64,000 bases of DNA, from assembly GCA_030432595.1 (NCBI GenBank), contig JAUIGU010000022.1, forward strand, positions 1 to 64,000. Reading direction: 5' to 3'. The translations under genes and the position numbers were made by a program. The stretch's first letter is position 1, and the number at the start of each line of letters is the position of its first letter. The notes under the pieces are model-generated. The model did not search any database. It saw only the letters and a program-made list of their open reading frames with translations, and was not told where the DNA came from. This DNA comes from Phycisphaerae bacterium. Lineage in GTDB: Bacteria; Planctomycetota; Phycisphaerae; Phycisphaerales; Phycisphaeraceae. Positions 17,700-27,352 of the stretch are shown here, in pieces.

Positions 17700-18332
17700 G
17701 TGAGCCAAGCCCCGCCGCCCCTGACCTTCGGCTCGCAGCCGCTCTACCACGCGAGCTGCCTCGCCTGTGGGTACTGGCTCGAAGACCCGCCCGACTGGCC
17801 GGGCGCCTGCCCGCGGTGCGGACGCAAGATCGCCTGGTACGACTTCGACCCCGTCGTCCCCGACGCCGCGGGCCCCGAGGTCGCCATGCCCGAGGACGTC
17901 ACCTGCGCCTTCCACCCCGGCAAAAAAGCCGTCGAGACCTGCGCCGGCACCGGCAGCTACATCTGCTCCCTCTGCGCCGTCCCCGTCGGCGACCAGACCT
18001 ACAGCGCCGACTTCCTCAACCGCGGCGGGCTCCAGAAAATCGGCCGGCCCCAGGCGTTCAACCACACCCTCCCCCGGCCCGACCACACCGCCGGCATCTG
18101 CATGCTCTTCGCGGTGCTGATGTCTTGCTTCATCATCGCCAGCCCGATCATCTGGGCGCTCGCCATCTGGCAGACCGTCAAGCACGCCCGACTCCGCGGC
18201 ACCAACCCGCTCTACGCCAAGGTCACCAGCGGCGGCACCACCGCGTGGCTCGTCGTCGGCCTGATCACCACCGGACTGATCGCGTGCTTCTTCACCTTCG
18301 CCGTCGTCATCGGGGCGTTGGACGACTTCTGA
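17700..18332 (+). CDS. Zinc-ribbon / B-box membrane protein, function unknown
   Basis: 210 residues from a GTG. N-terminal zinc ribbon (CLACGYWLEDPP ... CPRCGRK, about 20-42), then a second Cys/His cluster (CAFHPGKKAVETC ... YICSLCAVPV, about 70-100) of the B-box-like type. Two C-terminal TM helices follow (GICMLFAVLMSCFIIASPII and AWLVVGLITTGLIACFFTF). Adjacent to RDD genes; no known function. Confidence 0.7.
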   Translation: MSQAPPPLTFGSQPLYHASCLACGYWLEDPPDWPGACPRCGRKIAWYDFDPVVPDAAGPEVAMPEDVTCAFHPGKKAVETCAGTGSYICSLCAVPVGDQTYSADFLNRGGLQKIGRPQAFNHTLPRPDHTAGICMLFAVLMSCFIIASPIIWALAIWQTVKHARLRGTNPLYAKVTSGGTTAWLVVGLITTGLIACFFTFAVVIGALDDF

Positions 18333-18369
18333 TCCACCCTACGCGTGACGTTCCTGTTTTGGATTTGCC

Positions 18370-18837
18370 ATGCCCGTCGACCTCACCACCGCCGCGATGA
18401 CTGTCCGCCAGGGCCTGCTGCTCGACGACGACGCCCTGGTCATCCTCGAGTCGCGCGGCACGTCCAGCCGGCTGTGGCGCATCCCCTACGAACAGACCCA
18501 GCGCCTCGTTGTCGCCCGCGTCTGGCCCGTCGGTCGCATCGCGCTGATCTCGGTGGTCCTCGGCCTGCCGGGCACGCTGCTCATGCTCGTCGACGAGACC
18601 GCCGTCCGCGTCATCGCCGCCGCGCTGCTGATCGTCCTCGCCGCCGTGCTGACCTGGTACGCCGTCTGCCGACGCACCAACTTCGAGGTGCACTTCGGCC
18701 ACCGCGTGCGCTCCTTCGCCGTCATCGCCCGCCCCGCCCGCATCGACCGCTTCATCGCCCGGTTCGTCACCCACGTCCGCGACGCCCAACAGGCCGGCCA
18801 CGCCGAAGCACCCCCGCCCGACCAAAGTGTCCTGTAG
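18370..18837 (+). CDS. Small two-TM membrane protein, function unknown
   Basis: 155 residues. It begins with LTTAAMTVRQGLLLDDDALVI and a basic/aromatic strand region (SSRLWRIPYEQTQRLVV) that looks like the start of a PH-like membrane-associated domain. A TM hairpin (IALISVVLGLPGTLLML and AAALLIVLAAVLTWYAV) and a Cys/Arg-rich strand region follow. I do not recognise the family. It is the last gene of the cluster before a 0.9-kb non-coding stretch. Confidence 0.6.
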   Translation: MPVDLTTAAMTVRQGLLLDDDALVILESRGTSSRLWRIPYEQTQRLVVARVWPVGRIALISVVLGLPGTLLMLVDETAVRVIAAALLIVLAAVLTWYAVCRRTNFEVHFGHRVRSFAVIARPARIDRFIARFVTHVRDAQQAGHAEAPPPDQSVL

Positions 18838-18879
18838 CCGAACAACGCGCTCGGTTGAGCAAACGAAACCCATTCACGC

Positions 18880-18972
18880 CGGGTGCCACGGTCTCTTGCG
18901 ACCGTGCTGTTGACCAGCGCCTCGAAGCTTGAAAGCACGGAAGAACACGGTCGCAAGCGACCGTGGCACCCG
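18880..18972. repeat. Palindromic repeat, family F2 (GGTGCCACGGTCGC type)
   Basis: Arms at 18880-18906 and 18946-18972 are reverse complements with one mismatch; each arm contains an inner palindrome (CGGTCGC/GCGACCG). Other copies lie at 42681-42777 and 53994-54084, always just after a gene end. Confidence 0.85.
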
Positions 18973-19063
18973 ACCCGCTACGTTTGCATCGAGTGGGGTC
19001 TGAATCAAAACGGTGTATTCCTGCGCACGCTTGGCCCGGTACTTCGCCGTGGTGTCTTGACCC

Positions 19064-19665
19064 GCGGGTAAAATGTAGAAGCGAGAGACGGGCGTGGCCT
19101 CCGCGTGGGTGCCAGGTGGGTGAGGGCTTGAGTTCCTTAATCACGAAGTGACGTGCGGCCTTGGACGCGGGTGAATCGGGACGGATTCCGATTGCACGCC
19201 GTCTCCCGCCGGAACCCCCCGAGTGAGTCCCATCCGAAGCGCGGTGACGGCGGGCTGGAAAGCCGACGCCGGCCGGGGGCCTGCGGATCGTGACGACGGT
19301 CCCGCCCCGGGTTTGTTTCGCAGCGAGTCCAAAGCGAGCCGGGCCGTGTCGGCCCGGATGCCGGACACCGGGCCGACACGGCCCGGCTCGCGAGAGGCGC
19401 ACACGGCGTTCTTTCACAAGTGAATCCGAGGGGCGTTGTCGTCCCCACAATCATCCGTGCTTGCTTGCACGGATAGCCGGAACCGGGCCGGTTCCGGACC
19501 GGGAGCCGCCGGCTCCCGGCTGACGCGCGGGTTCCCTTTTCCTTCCCTCCCTTTCAAGGAGGGATCGAGGGAGGGTGGGGCGTGCGCGGAACCACGGCGT
19601 AGAGATTTGAAATGATGGCGAGGTTCGACCCTCACCCCGGCCCTCTCCCGGCCCGGGAGAGGGAG
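19064..19665. repeat. Long composite repeat R1, copy A
   Basis: About 600 bp that reappears, as its reverse complement, at 59483-60079 with most positions matching by eye and only short indels. It contains a chain of hairpins: a perfect 24-bp stem (19334-19357 with 19368-19391), ATCCGTGC/GCACGGAT (19453-19474), CCGGAACC/GGTTCCGG (19478-19497), CCGGGAGCC/GGCTCCCGG (19499-19519), and two pyrimidine/purine-rich palindromes at the right end. No transposase, no conserved protein. Confidence 0.85.
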
Positions 19666-19743
19666 TAGGAAGCGCCGCCGTCACCACGTTCCAACGGGCT
19701 GCACACGGATGCGGCGCTCTGCCGGCGCGGGTACAACCCTTTG

Positions 19744-20484
19744 ATGGCCACGTCTCCCGGAACGCAAACCTCCTCATGCCGCGCCGCGGTGCTCGCGTTG
19801 TTGGTCAGCGTGCCGATCCCGACGCTGGGGGCGTACCTCGCGATGATCGCCTTCCCCGAGGACACGTGGGCGAAGGTGCTGTTCTTCGTCGCCAAGCTGT
19901 GGATGCTCGCAGTGCCGGTGCTTTGGCTGATGTTCATTGCAAAGCAGAAGCCCCGCCTGCCGCGCTGGTCGAACCGGGGGATGCTTGCGGCGCACGTCAC
20001 CGGCGTGTTGATCTTCCTCATCATCCTCGGCGCCTACTTCGGCTTCGCGCACGCGTGGGTCGATTTCGAGCCGATGCGCGAGAAGATCGCGTCGATGAGC
20101 CTGGACAACCCGTTGCTCTACCTCGCGGGCGCGGCGTACTGGTGCACGGTCAACTCGCTGCTGGAGGAATACTTCTGGCGGTGGTTCACCTTCGCCCGGC
20201 TGGCGGACCTCATGCCGCGTGGGCCGCAGGGCGTGAAGACCGCGGGCGTCGTCGCGGCGGTGGTCCTCTCGGGGTTGCTCTTCACGGCGCACCACATCTT
20301 CGCGCTGGACGTCTACTTCGACTGGCGCATCACCACGCTCGGGTCGCTGGGCGTATTCATCGGCGGCGTGACGTGGTCGGCGCTGTACGCGAAGTACCGC
20401 AACATCTACGCCGGCTGGGTCAGCCACATCTGGGCCGACCTCGCGGTGTTCGGGCTCGGGTGGCTGCTCATCTTCGGGGATTGA
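19744..20484 (+). CDS. CPBP-family intramembrane glutamic/metalloprotease (CAAX-like)
   Basis: 246 residues, polytopic. The three family motifs are visible: EEYFWR (EExxxR) in NSLLEEYFWRWF, the F-x3-H-type motif in LLFTAHHIFAL, and H-x3-D in VSHIWADLAVFG. Hydrophobic segments before and between them give about six or seven TM helices. Members cleave or modify membrane substrates; the substrate here is unknown. The ATG at 19744 follows a long non-coding repeat region. Confidence 0.88.
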   Translation: MATSPGTQTSSCRAAVLALLVSVPIPTLGAYLAMIAFPEDTWAKVLFFVAKLWMLAVPVLWLMFIAKQKPRLPRWSNRGMLAAHVTGVLIFLIILGAYFGFAHAWVDFEPMREKIASMSLDNPLLYLAGAAYWCTVNSLLEEYFWRWFTFARLADLMPRGPQGVKTAGVVAAVVLSGLLFTAHHIFALDVYFDWRITTLGSLGVFIGGVTWSALYAKYRNIYAGWVSHIWADLAVFGLGWLLIFGD

Positions 20485-20542
20485 ACGGCGCTATGATCCG
20501 GCGAGTGTGTCGATGTTTGGCCGTTTTGTTCAGGAGATGCCC

Positions 20543-21505
20543 ATGCCCCGTGCTGCGTTCGTGTTCGTGATGCTGCTTCTCGTTTCGGTGACGGCGTGCG
20601 GTCAGTGGGTCGGGCCGGACTACGGCAAAGACTTCGACAAACAATGGCGCGACGGCAAGGCGGAACTCGCGTCGTACGACCTGGTCTACCCGCGCTACGG
20701 CGAGAAGCGTCAAGGCACCGCGGTGGCGATCACGGTCACAGAGCCCTTCCTCTGGGAGCCGCGCGTCAAGGCCGACGACCCCGGCAGCGCCGGCAACAAC
20801 GCGTTCGGCGTGGTCAAGCTCAACTTCGTCGAAGACTTCCCCACGGGTGTGTACGACTACAACCTGATGACCTCGGTGTTCGTCGCGACCGAAGCGACGC
20901 ACGGCCTGCCCGCCGGGGTGCCGGTCAAGCTGACGTTCACGAGCCAGGAGTGGTGCGGCCACGTGTTTCAGCAGGCGGTGTTTTTCAAGGACAAGGTCGC
21001 ACACGAGTCGCGGAGCTACTTCGAGCAGGAGGCGGACGTGGACCGCGAGTTTGACGGCCGGCAGAAATTTGTCGCGGAGGACGCATTGTTTCTGTGGGCG
21101 CGCGGCCTGGCGGGGCCGGTCGTGGAGCCCGGGGCGCGGCACACGGTGGCGCTGTACCGCTCGGCGGCGGTGAGTCGGTTGCGGCATGTGCCCGTCGCGT
21201 GGGACTCGGCGACGCTGGCGACGGCCCGGGACACCCGTACGGTCCACAGCGACGCGTTGGGGGAGGTCAAGGTCTTGACGCGGACGGTCTCGATCGAGCG
21301 GGCGGGCTTGGGCGAGTCGGCCGAGTACACGTTCCAGGTCGAGGCGGCGGCCCCGCACCGCGTGGTGTCGATCTCCCGCGACGACGGGTACGAGGCGACG
21401 CTGGCCGGCGTCAGCCGCGAGCCGTACTGGCAGCAGAACCGCCCGGGCGGGGAGAAGGTGCTGGAGAACCTGAATCTTGAGCCGCGTCCGGCCCGGACGC
21501 CGTGA
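20543..21505 (+). CDS. Predicted lipoprotein, function unknown
   Basis: 320 residues from the ATG at 20543, chosen because an AGGAG lies 6 nt upstream and the protein then opens with a lipoprotein signal (AFVFVMLLLVSVTAC, lipobox SVTAC). The body is beta-rich with a repeated WE/WVGP pattern. It contains WVGPDYGKDFDKQW, FVEDFPTGVYDYNLMTSVF and TFTSQEWCGHVFQQ, which recall envelope-bound proteins of planctomycetes without an assigned function. Probably anchored to a membrane facing the periplasm. Confidence 0.65.
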   Translation: MPRAAFVFVMLLLVSVTACGQWVGPDYGKDFDKQWRDGKAELASYDLVYPRYGEKRQGTAVAITVTEPFLWEPRVKADDPGSAGNNAFGVVKLNFVEDFPTGVYDYNLMTSVFVATEATHGLPAGVPVKLTFTSQEWCGHVFQQAVFFKDKVAHESRSYFEQEADVDREFDGRQKFVAEDALFLWARGLAGPVVEPGARHTVALYRSAAVSRLRHVPVAWDSATLATARDTRTVHSDALGEVKVLTRTVSIERAGLGESAEYTFQVEAAAPHRVVSISRDDGYEATLAGVSREPYWQQNRPGGEKVLENLNLEPRPARTP

Positions 21506-21520
21506 GATCAGACGGGGCCA

Positions 21521-21585
21521 CCGGTCGCTGACACTCCCGGCTCTTTCAAAATGCCGGATACAGAGCCGGAAACGTGAGCGCCCGG
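21521..21585. repeat. Palindromic repeat, family F1, degenerate copy
   Basis: Arms at 21521-21545 and 21561-21585 match the F1 element at 745-813 with several mismatches (CGGTCGCTGACACTCCCGGC versus AGCCGGAAACGTGAGCGCC). It sits between the lipoprotein gene and the rpmB promoter region. Confidence 0.75.
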
Positions 21586-21611
21586 CCGGGCCGGCGTCAT
21601 TTTCCCGGATT

Positions 21612-21641
21612 TGCCCTTGGCCCCGGGGTCTGGCTACACTG
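21612..21641 (+). promoter_or_regulatory. Candidate sigma-70-type promoter for rpmB
   Basis: TTGCCC at 21612-21617 and TACACT at 21636-21641 with an 18-nt spacer, about 80 nt before the rpmB start. Fair matches to -35/-10 consensus in a GC-rich setting; no experimental support. Confidence 0.4.
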
Positions 21642-21718
21642 TGCGGCTCGACGCAGCGGGGCCTGCAAACCCCGCGGCCGACGTCCGAAACCCCGCCCCG
21701 AGCTTTTTGAGGTGCCCC

Positions 21719-21985
21719 ATGCCCCGCGTCTGTGACTTCACCGGCAAGCGAACCACCACCGGCAACACCTACACCCTCCGCGGCAAGAAGAAGTACCTCG
21801 GCGGCGTCGGTACCAAGGTCACCGGCAAGACCAAGCGGCAGTTCAAGCCCAACATCCAGACCCTCACCGTCGTGGACGAAAACGGCGCGATCAAACGGGT
21901 CAAGGCCTCGACCAAGGCGATCAAGTCCGGCCTGATCACCAAGCCCCTCAAACGCAAGTACGCGTACCAGCCGAACGAGGCGTAA
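21719..21985 (+). CDS. rpmB: 50S ribosomal protein L28
   Basis: 88 residues, basic, with the family N-terminus PRVCDFTGKRTTTGNTY and the conserved KRQFKPNIQ segment leading into a basic C-terminus (KPLKRKYAYQPNEA). The long reading frame extends upstream, but the ATG at 21719 matches the family start. Only one of the Cys pairs seen in zinc-binding L28 proteins is present, so this is a zinc-independent form. It precedes dnaG, separated by an F6 palindrome. Confidence 0.95.
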   Translation: MPRVCDFTGKRTTTGNTYTLRGKKKYLGGVGTKVTGKTKRQFKPNIQTLTVVDENGAIKRVKASTKAIKSGLITKPLKRKYAYQPNEA

Positions 21986-21993
21986 ACGACCGG

Positions 21994-22166
21994 ACCGGGG
22001 ATCGGGTGTCGGGTTCCGGGCTGAAGGATCGGCTCGGTTGATCGCGTTTCACGGACGCGGGGGAAGAAACTTCATCGACGGCCTGTGGCCCGACCTATGG
22101 TTTTGTGGTCGGTATCGCGTGTCTTCCCCGAGACCCGAACCCCGCAACCCGAAACCCAAGACCCGA
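21994..22166. repeat. Palindromic repeat, family F6 (CGGGTTCGGG / CCCGAACCCCG type)
   Basis: A left arm rich in GGGTTCGGG-like units (21994-22021) faces a right arm of CCCGAACCC-like units (22128-22166) across a 106-nt loop. The right arm ends 7 nt before the dnaG ATG, so any ribosome site of dnaG must be inside the repeat; none is visible. Confidence 0.65.
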
Positions 22167-22173
22167 GTCGCCC

Positions 22174-24462
22174 ATGGCCTTCCGCGACAACCAGGACCGT
22201 GACAAAGTCCTCGCCGCCTCGGACATTGTCGAGGTGGTGGGCGAGCACGTCTCGATCAAGGCGAAGGGCCGGGAGTTTGTCGGGCTGTGCTGCTTCCACG
22301 ACGACAGCAAGCCGTCGATGTACGTGAGCCCGAGCAAGCAGATATTCAAATGTTTCGCGTGCGGGGCCGGCGGGTCGGTGTTCGATTTCGTGATGCGCTA
22401 CCACAAGATGACCTTCCCCGAGGCGCTGCGGTACCTGGCGGACCGCGCGGGGATCAAGCTGACGCCGTGGAAGCGGGAAGCGGGGAACGGGGACCCGGGA
22501 TCGGAAGAAAACCGGGGCCCGTCGCTGCGGGAACGCTTGAGCGAGGCGAACGCGCAGACGCTCGAGTTCTACCGCAGGCTTTTGCAGCACGACGAGCACG
22601 GGGCCGAGGCACGCGGCTACCTCGAACGCCGCGGCGTCACGGCCGAGATGATCGAGCGCTTCCAGCTCGGCGTCGCCCCCGACCGCTGGGACGGCCTGGC
22701 GACGATGGTCGGGCACAAGGGGTGGGACGTGGAGGCGTTTGTGTCCGCCGGGCTCATCAAGCCGCGGCGTTCCGCCGCGGAGGGTGCCGGGGACAGGGTT
22801 CAGGGTTCGGGCGAACAGCCGGAACCGCAAAACGATCCTGATTCTTCCCCAAGCCCCGAACCCCGTACCCCGAACCCCGCAGTCGCCCCCGGCGACTGCT
22901 TTGACCTGCTCCGCCACCGCCTCATCTTCCCGATCTGTGACCAACTCGGCCGGCCTGTTGCGTTCGGCGGGCGGAAGCTGCGCGAAGAAGACGAGCCCAA
23001 GTACCTCAACTCGCCCGAGTCGGCCGTGTTCCACAAGTCCGGCACGCTCTACGGCCTGCACCTCGCGAAGAAAACCATCATCGATTCGCAGACCGCGGTC
23101 ATGGTCGAGGGTTACACCGACGTCATCGCGTGCCACCAGCACGGCGCGACCAACGTCGTTGCGGCCTTGGGCACCGCGCTCACCGCCGACCACGCGAAGG
23201 TGCTCAAGCGATTCGCCGAGCGGATCGTGCTGGTGATGGACGGCGACGAGGCCGGGCAACGCGCCGCGGACCGTGCGATCGAGGTGTTCCTCACGGCCGA
23301 GCTGGACGTATACCTCGCGGTGATCCCCGGCGGGGCGGACCCGGACGAGCTGTTGCAAGACCGTGGCCTGGACGGTTGGAACGACGTGATCACCTCGGCG
23401 CAGGATGCGCTCCAGTGGCAGTTCGACCGGCTGGCCGAGTCGCTGGACGACGCGCAGACGGTGACGGGTCGGCAGCGTCTGGCCGAGGCGTTCGCGCGGC
23501 GGGTGGTGGACGCTGGGCTGGCCCGGGCGGGGGCGCTGCGGCGGGCGTTCATCGTGCAGCGGCTGGCGGAGCTTCTGGGGCTGGGCGTGCCGGCGGTGGA
23601 GTCGCTGCTGGGCAGCTTTCAGCCGCGCCGGCGGGTGCAGGCCCCGCGACCGCCGGCACCCAAACCGGCCCCCCACTCCGACCCCTCGGCCGACGGGTTG
23701 AACACGCCGGGTCCGGAAACCGGGGAATCTGGGGTGTCTGCGGCGGAGGACGATGCGTACGCCCAGTACCTTTCGGAGTCCGAGGGGGCGGGTTTCTCGG
23801 ACGGCGCGTTAAACCAGGAAAATCAAGCCGATTCTGCCGTTGCTTCCGCCATTTCCGGGGGTAAGCTCAGAGGGTTGGAGCGAGCGGAGAGGCGGGTCAT
23901 CGCGGCGTTGGTGACCGACAACGAGCTCTTTCACCACGCCCTGCCCGGCGGCCGCAGCGTCGACGAGGCGGTGGCCCCGGCCGAGTTCGTCACGCCCCTG
24001 CACCGTGCGCTCTACCAACGGCTGTTCGACGCGCTGTGCGGCGGACACGCCGTCACCCTGGCCGGCCTGCTCACCGACCTGGCCGCCGAGGGCCGACCCG
24101 ACCTCGCCGACGCCCTGCACCGCGCCGACACCGAGCTGACCCGCCTGCTCGACGGAGACCCCAACCCCCACGCCCGCACCGACACCCTCGTCAAGTCCGC
24201 CGGCGACCTGTTGGACTTCGAGGTCCAACGCCAACGCGAACAGGCCCGGCAACAGCTCACGCATAACCCTGGATTTCCCCCCCCAATCCCGCAAGAAACC
24301 GAGGACACCCCCGCCTACGATTCAGACACGACCCGCACCGGCGACCCCCGCGAATCACCGGCAGCGCCCGACAAGCTGGCCCAACTCCAGGCCCTGATCG
24401 AGGACTGCAAAACCTCCGCGTCGCCCAAGCGCATCGCCCGCGTCTCGTCCAAACCGCAGTAG
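22174..24462 (+). CDS. dnaG: DNA primase
   Basis: 762 residues, longer than the usual 580-660. Synthesises RNA primers at the replication fork. Zinc domain C39/H42/C60/C63 (CCFHDD ... CFACG), RNA polymerase core, TOPRIM with EGYTD near 311 and the metal Asp motif VMDGDEAG. A C-terminal region starts after a linker near 570. The extra length comes partly from an in-frame insertion at about residues 204-236 (QGSGEQPEPQNDPDSSPSPE), encoded by an F6 palindromic repeat (22788-22879), and partly from a Pro/Glu-rich stretch (about 490-560). Encoded just before rpoD, the classical rpsU-dnaG-rpoD neighbourhood without rpsU. Confidence 0.95.
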   Translation: MAFRDNQDRDKVLAASDIVEVVGEHVSIKAKGREFVGLCCFHDDSKPSMYVSPSKQIFKCFACGAGGSVFDFVMRYHKMTFPEALRYLADRAGIKLTPWKREAGNGDPGSEENRGPSLRERLSEANAQTLEFYRRLLQHDEHGAEARGYLERRGVTAEMIERFQLGVAPDRWDGLATMVGHKGWDVEAFVSAGLIKPRRSAAEGAGDRVQGSGEQPEPQNDPDSSPSPEPRTPNPAVAPGDCFDLLRHRLIFPICDQLGRPVAFGGRKLREEDEPKYLNSPESAVFHKSGTLYGLHLAKKTIIDSQTAVMVEGYTDVIACHQHGATNVVAALGTALTADHAKVLKRFAERIVLVMDGDEAGQRAADRAIEVFLTAELDVYLAVIPGGADPDELLQDRGLDGWNDVITSAQDALQWQFDRLAESLDDAQTVTGRQRLAEAFARRVVDAGLARAGALRRAFIVQRLAELLGLGVPAVESLLGSFQPRRRVQAPRPPAPKPAPHSDPSADGLNTPGPETGESGVSAAEDDAYAQYLSESEGAGFSDGALNQENQADSAVASAISGGKLRGLERAERRVIAALVTDNELFHHALPGGRSVDEAVAPAEFVTPLHRALYQRLFDALCGGHAVTLAGLLTDLAAEGRPDLADALHRADTELTRLLDGDPNPHARTDTLVKSAGDLLDFEVQRQREQARQQLTHNPGFPPPIPQETEDTPAYDSDTTRTGDPRESPAAPDKLAQLQALIEDCKTSASPKRIARVSSKPQ
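22788..22879. repeat. Palindromic repeat, family F6, inserted inside dnaG
   Basis: The left arm (22788-22813, GGGTTCAGGGTTCGGG units) and right arm (22847-22879, CCCCGAACCCCG units) are imperfect reverse complements and lie within the dnaG coding sequence, read in frame as a Pro/Ser/Glu-rich linker between the RNA-polymerase subdomains. Confidence 0.75.
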
Positions 24463-24574
24463 ATGCCCCCGCGCTGTCGTGTGAAAACGATCCAACATCC
24501 CGCCGCCGACTTATCACCACCACTGACCACTGACCACTGACACTGACACTGTCACCGACTCAAGAGAGACAACC
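24463..24574. other. dnaG-rpoD intergenic with short tandem CACTGAC repeats
   Basis: Contains ACCACTGACCACTGACC units at about 24519-24540 followed by CACTGACACTGACACTG, then GAGAGA just before the TTG of rpoD. The tandem units resemble the F4 repeat units but show no inverted partner. No clear promoter seen. Confidence 0.45.
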
Positions 24575-26389
<1,815 letters not shown>

Positions 26390-26415
26390 ACCGCGTTTGG
26401 TTGTTGAATCACCCC

Positions 26416-26448
26416 GAAGCCCACGCTGTCACAGCGTGGGCTTCTTTT
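26416..26448. terminator. Intrinsic terminator between rpoD and the ABC ATPase gene
   Basis: A 14-bp perfect stem (GAAGCCCACGCTGT with ACAGCGTGGGCTTC) with a minimal loop, followed by TTTTG on the plus strand. It terminates rpoD and, being symmetrical, could also end the convergent ABC gene. Confidence 0.9.
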
Positions 26449-26462
26449 GTGGCGCTGCAACT

Positions 26463-27329
26463 TCACGGAACCCACGCCTCGGGCAGGACTTCGAGCCACC
26501 ACCGGCCGTGCTCGCGTTTGACGTGGACCGGGCAGCCGAACGCGTCGGTGAGCGCTTCGGGGGTGATGACCAGTTCGGGCGGGCCGTCGGTGACGATCCG
26601 GCCGTGCTTCATGAGCCAGACGCGGTGGGTGCGGGGCGACAACTCCTCGACGTGGTGCGTGATCATCAGCACGGCGGGTCGGTCGGGCCGGTCGGCGAGT
26701 TGTTCGAGCGTGGCGAGCAGGGCTTCGCGGCCGGCGACGTCGAGGCCGGTGGTGGGTTCGTCGAGGATGAGCAGTTCGGGCGCGGTCACCAGCGCGCGGG
26801 CGAGCAGGACGCGGCGCTGCTCGCCGGAGGACAGCACGGCGACACGGTGGTCCAGGCGGTGGTCGAGCCCGACTTGGCGCAGCGTGTTCCGCGCGGCGTC
26901 GGTCTGGGAATCAGTCGGGCGGTCGTAGAGCCCGACGCTGCCGAAGAACCCGGTGCACACGGCCTGGGTCGCGGTGAGGTCGGCGTCGACGACGGCGCCG
27001 GGTTGATGTGTGCCGCCGGCGTCGAGTGCGGGGTGAACGACCGAGACGCGCCGGCGCAGGGCGCGGATGTCGGTGCGTCCGATGCGTTCGCCCAGGACAT
27101 TCACGTTGCCGGACGCGGCGAAGGCGTGCCCGGTGAGCAGGCGCGACAGCGTGGTCTTGCCGCAGCCGTTGGGCCCGAGCAGCGCGACGGTCCGACCGCG
27201 CGGCGCGGCGCAGGACACGGCGTCGACAAGGGTCAGGTCGCCGCGTCGCACCGTCGCGCGGTCAAGGCGGAAGGCGTCGCCGTCCGCAGGGTGTTCGTTT
27301 GAAGGCCGGTTGGGGTCGTGATCGGGCAT
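26463..27329 (-). CDS. ABC transporter ATP-binding protein (ModF/iron-type stand-alone ATPase)
   Basis: 288 residues. Walker A GPNGCGKT (52-59), Q-loop region, signature LSSGEQRRVLLARAL, Walker B LLILDEPTTGLD and the H-loop ITHHVEE. All elements are intact. No permease lies next to it. The motif spacing and the LSSGEQRR signature resemble the single-domain ATPases with ModF-like architecture, some of which bind metals or act on the membrane indirectly. Divergent from the M42-type peptidase gene with 23 nt between start codons. Confidence 0.88.
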   Translation of the reverse strand: MPDHDPNRPSNEHPADGDAFRLDRATVRRGDLTLVDAVSCAAPRGRTVALLGPNGCGKTTLSRLLTGHAFAASGNVNVLGERIGRTDIRALRRRVSVVHPALDAGGTHQPGAVVDADLTATQAVCTGFFGSVGLYDRPTDSQTDAARNTLRQVGLDHRLDHRVAVLSSGEQRRVLLARALVTAPELLILDEPTTGLDVAGREALLATLEQLADRPDRPAVLMITHHVEELSPRTHRVWLMKHGRIVTDGPPELVITPEALTDAFGCPVHVKREHGRWWLEVLPEAWVP

Positions 27330-27352
27330 CGGGTTGCCTTAGCATCGTGCAC

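Larger units (their letters stand above)
18838..19743. other. Long non-coding stretch between the RDD cluster and the CPBP gene
   Basis: About 900 bp filled by one F2 palindromic repeat (18880-18972) and copy A of the long composite repeat R1 (19064-19665). Short ORFs exist on both strands but lack domains, and their amino-acid changes between the two R1 copies are mostly non-synonymous, so I treat the region as non-coding. The promoter of the CPBP gene should lie near 19670-19740; none is obvious. Confidence 0.7.

Noticed and set aside
19137-19454. ORF in R1 copy A sharing residues with the ORF at 59512-59994 in copy B (IVGTTTPLGFTCERTPCAP, SPRFGWDSLGGFRRETAC)
   Set aside because: Frame is broken and restored across the long hairpin, and most differences between the copies are non-synonymous, the opposite of protein-level constraint.
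24519-24556. CACTGAC tandem repeats before rpoD as a CRISPR-like or F4 element
   Set aside because: Units are only 7 nt without spacers, and there is no inverted partner; likely simple repeat expansion.
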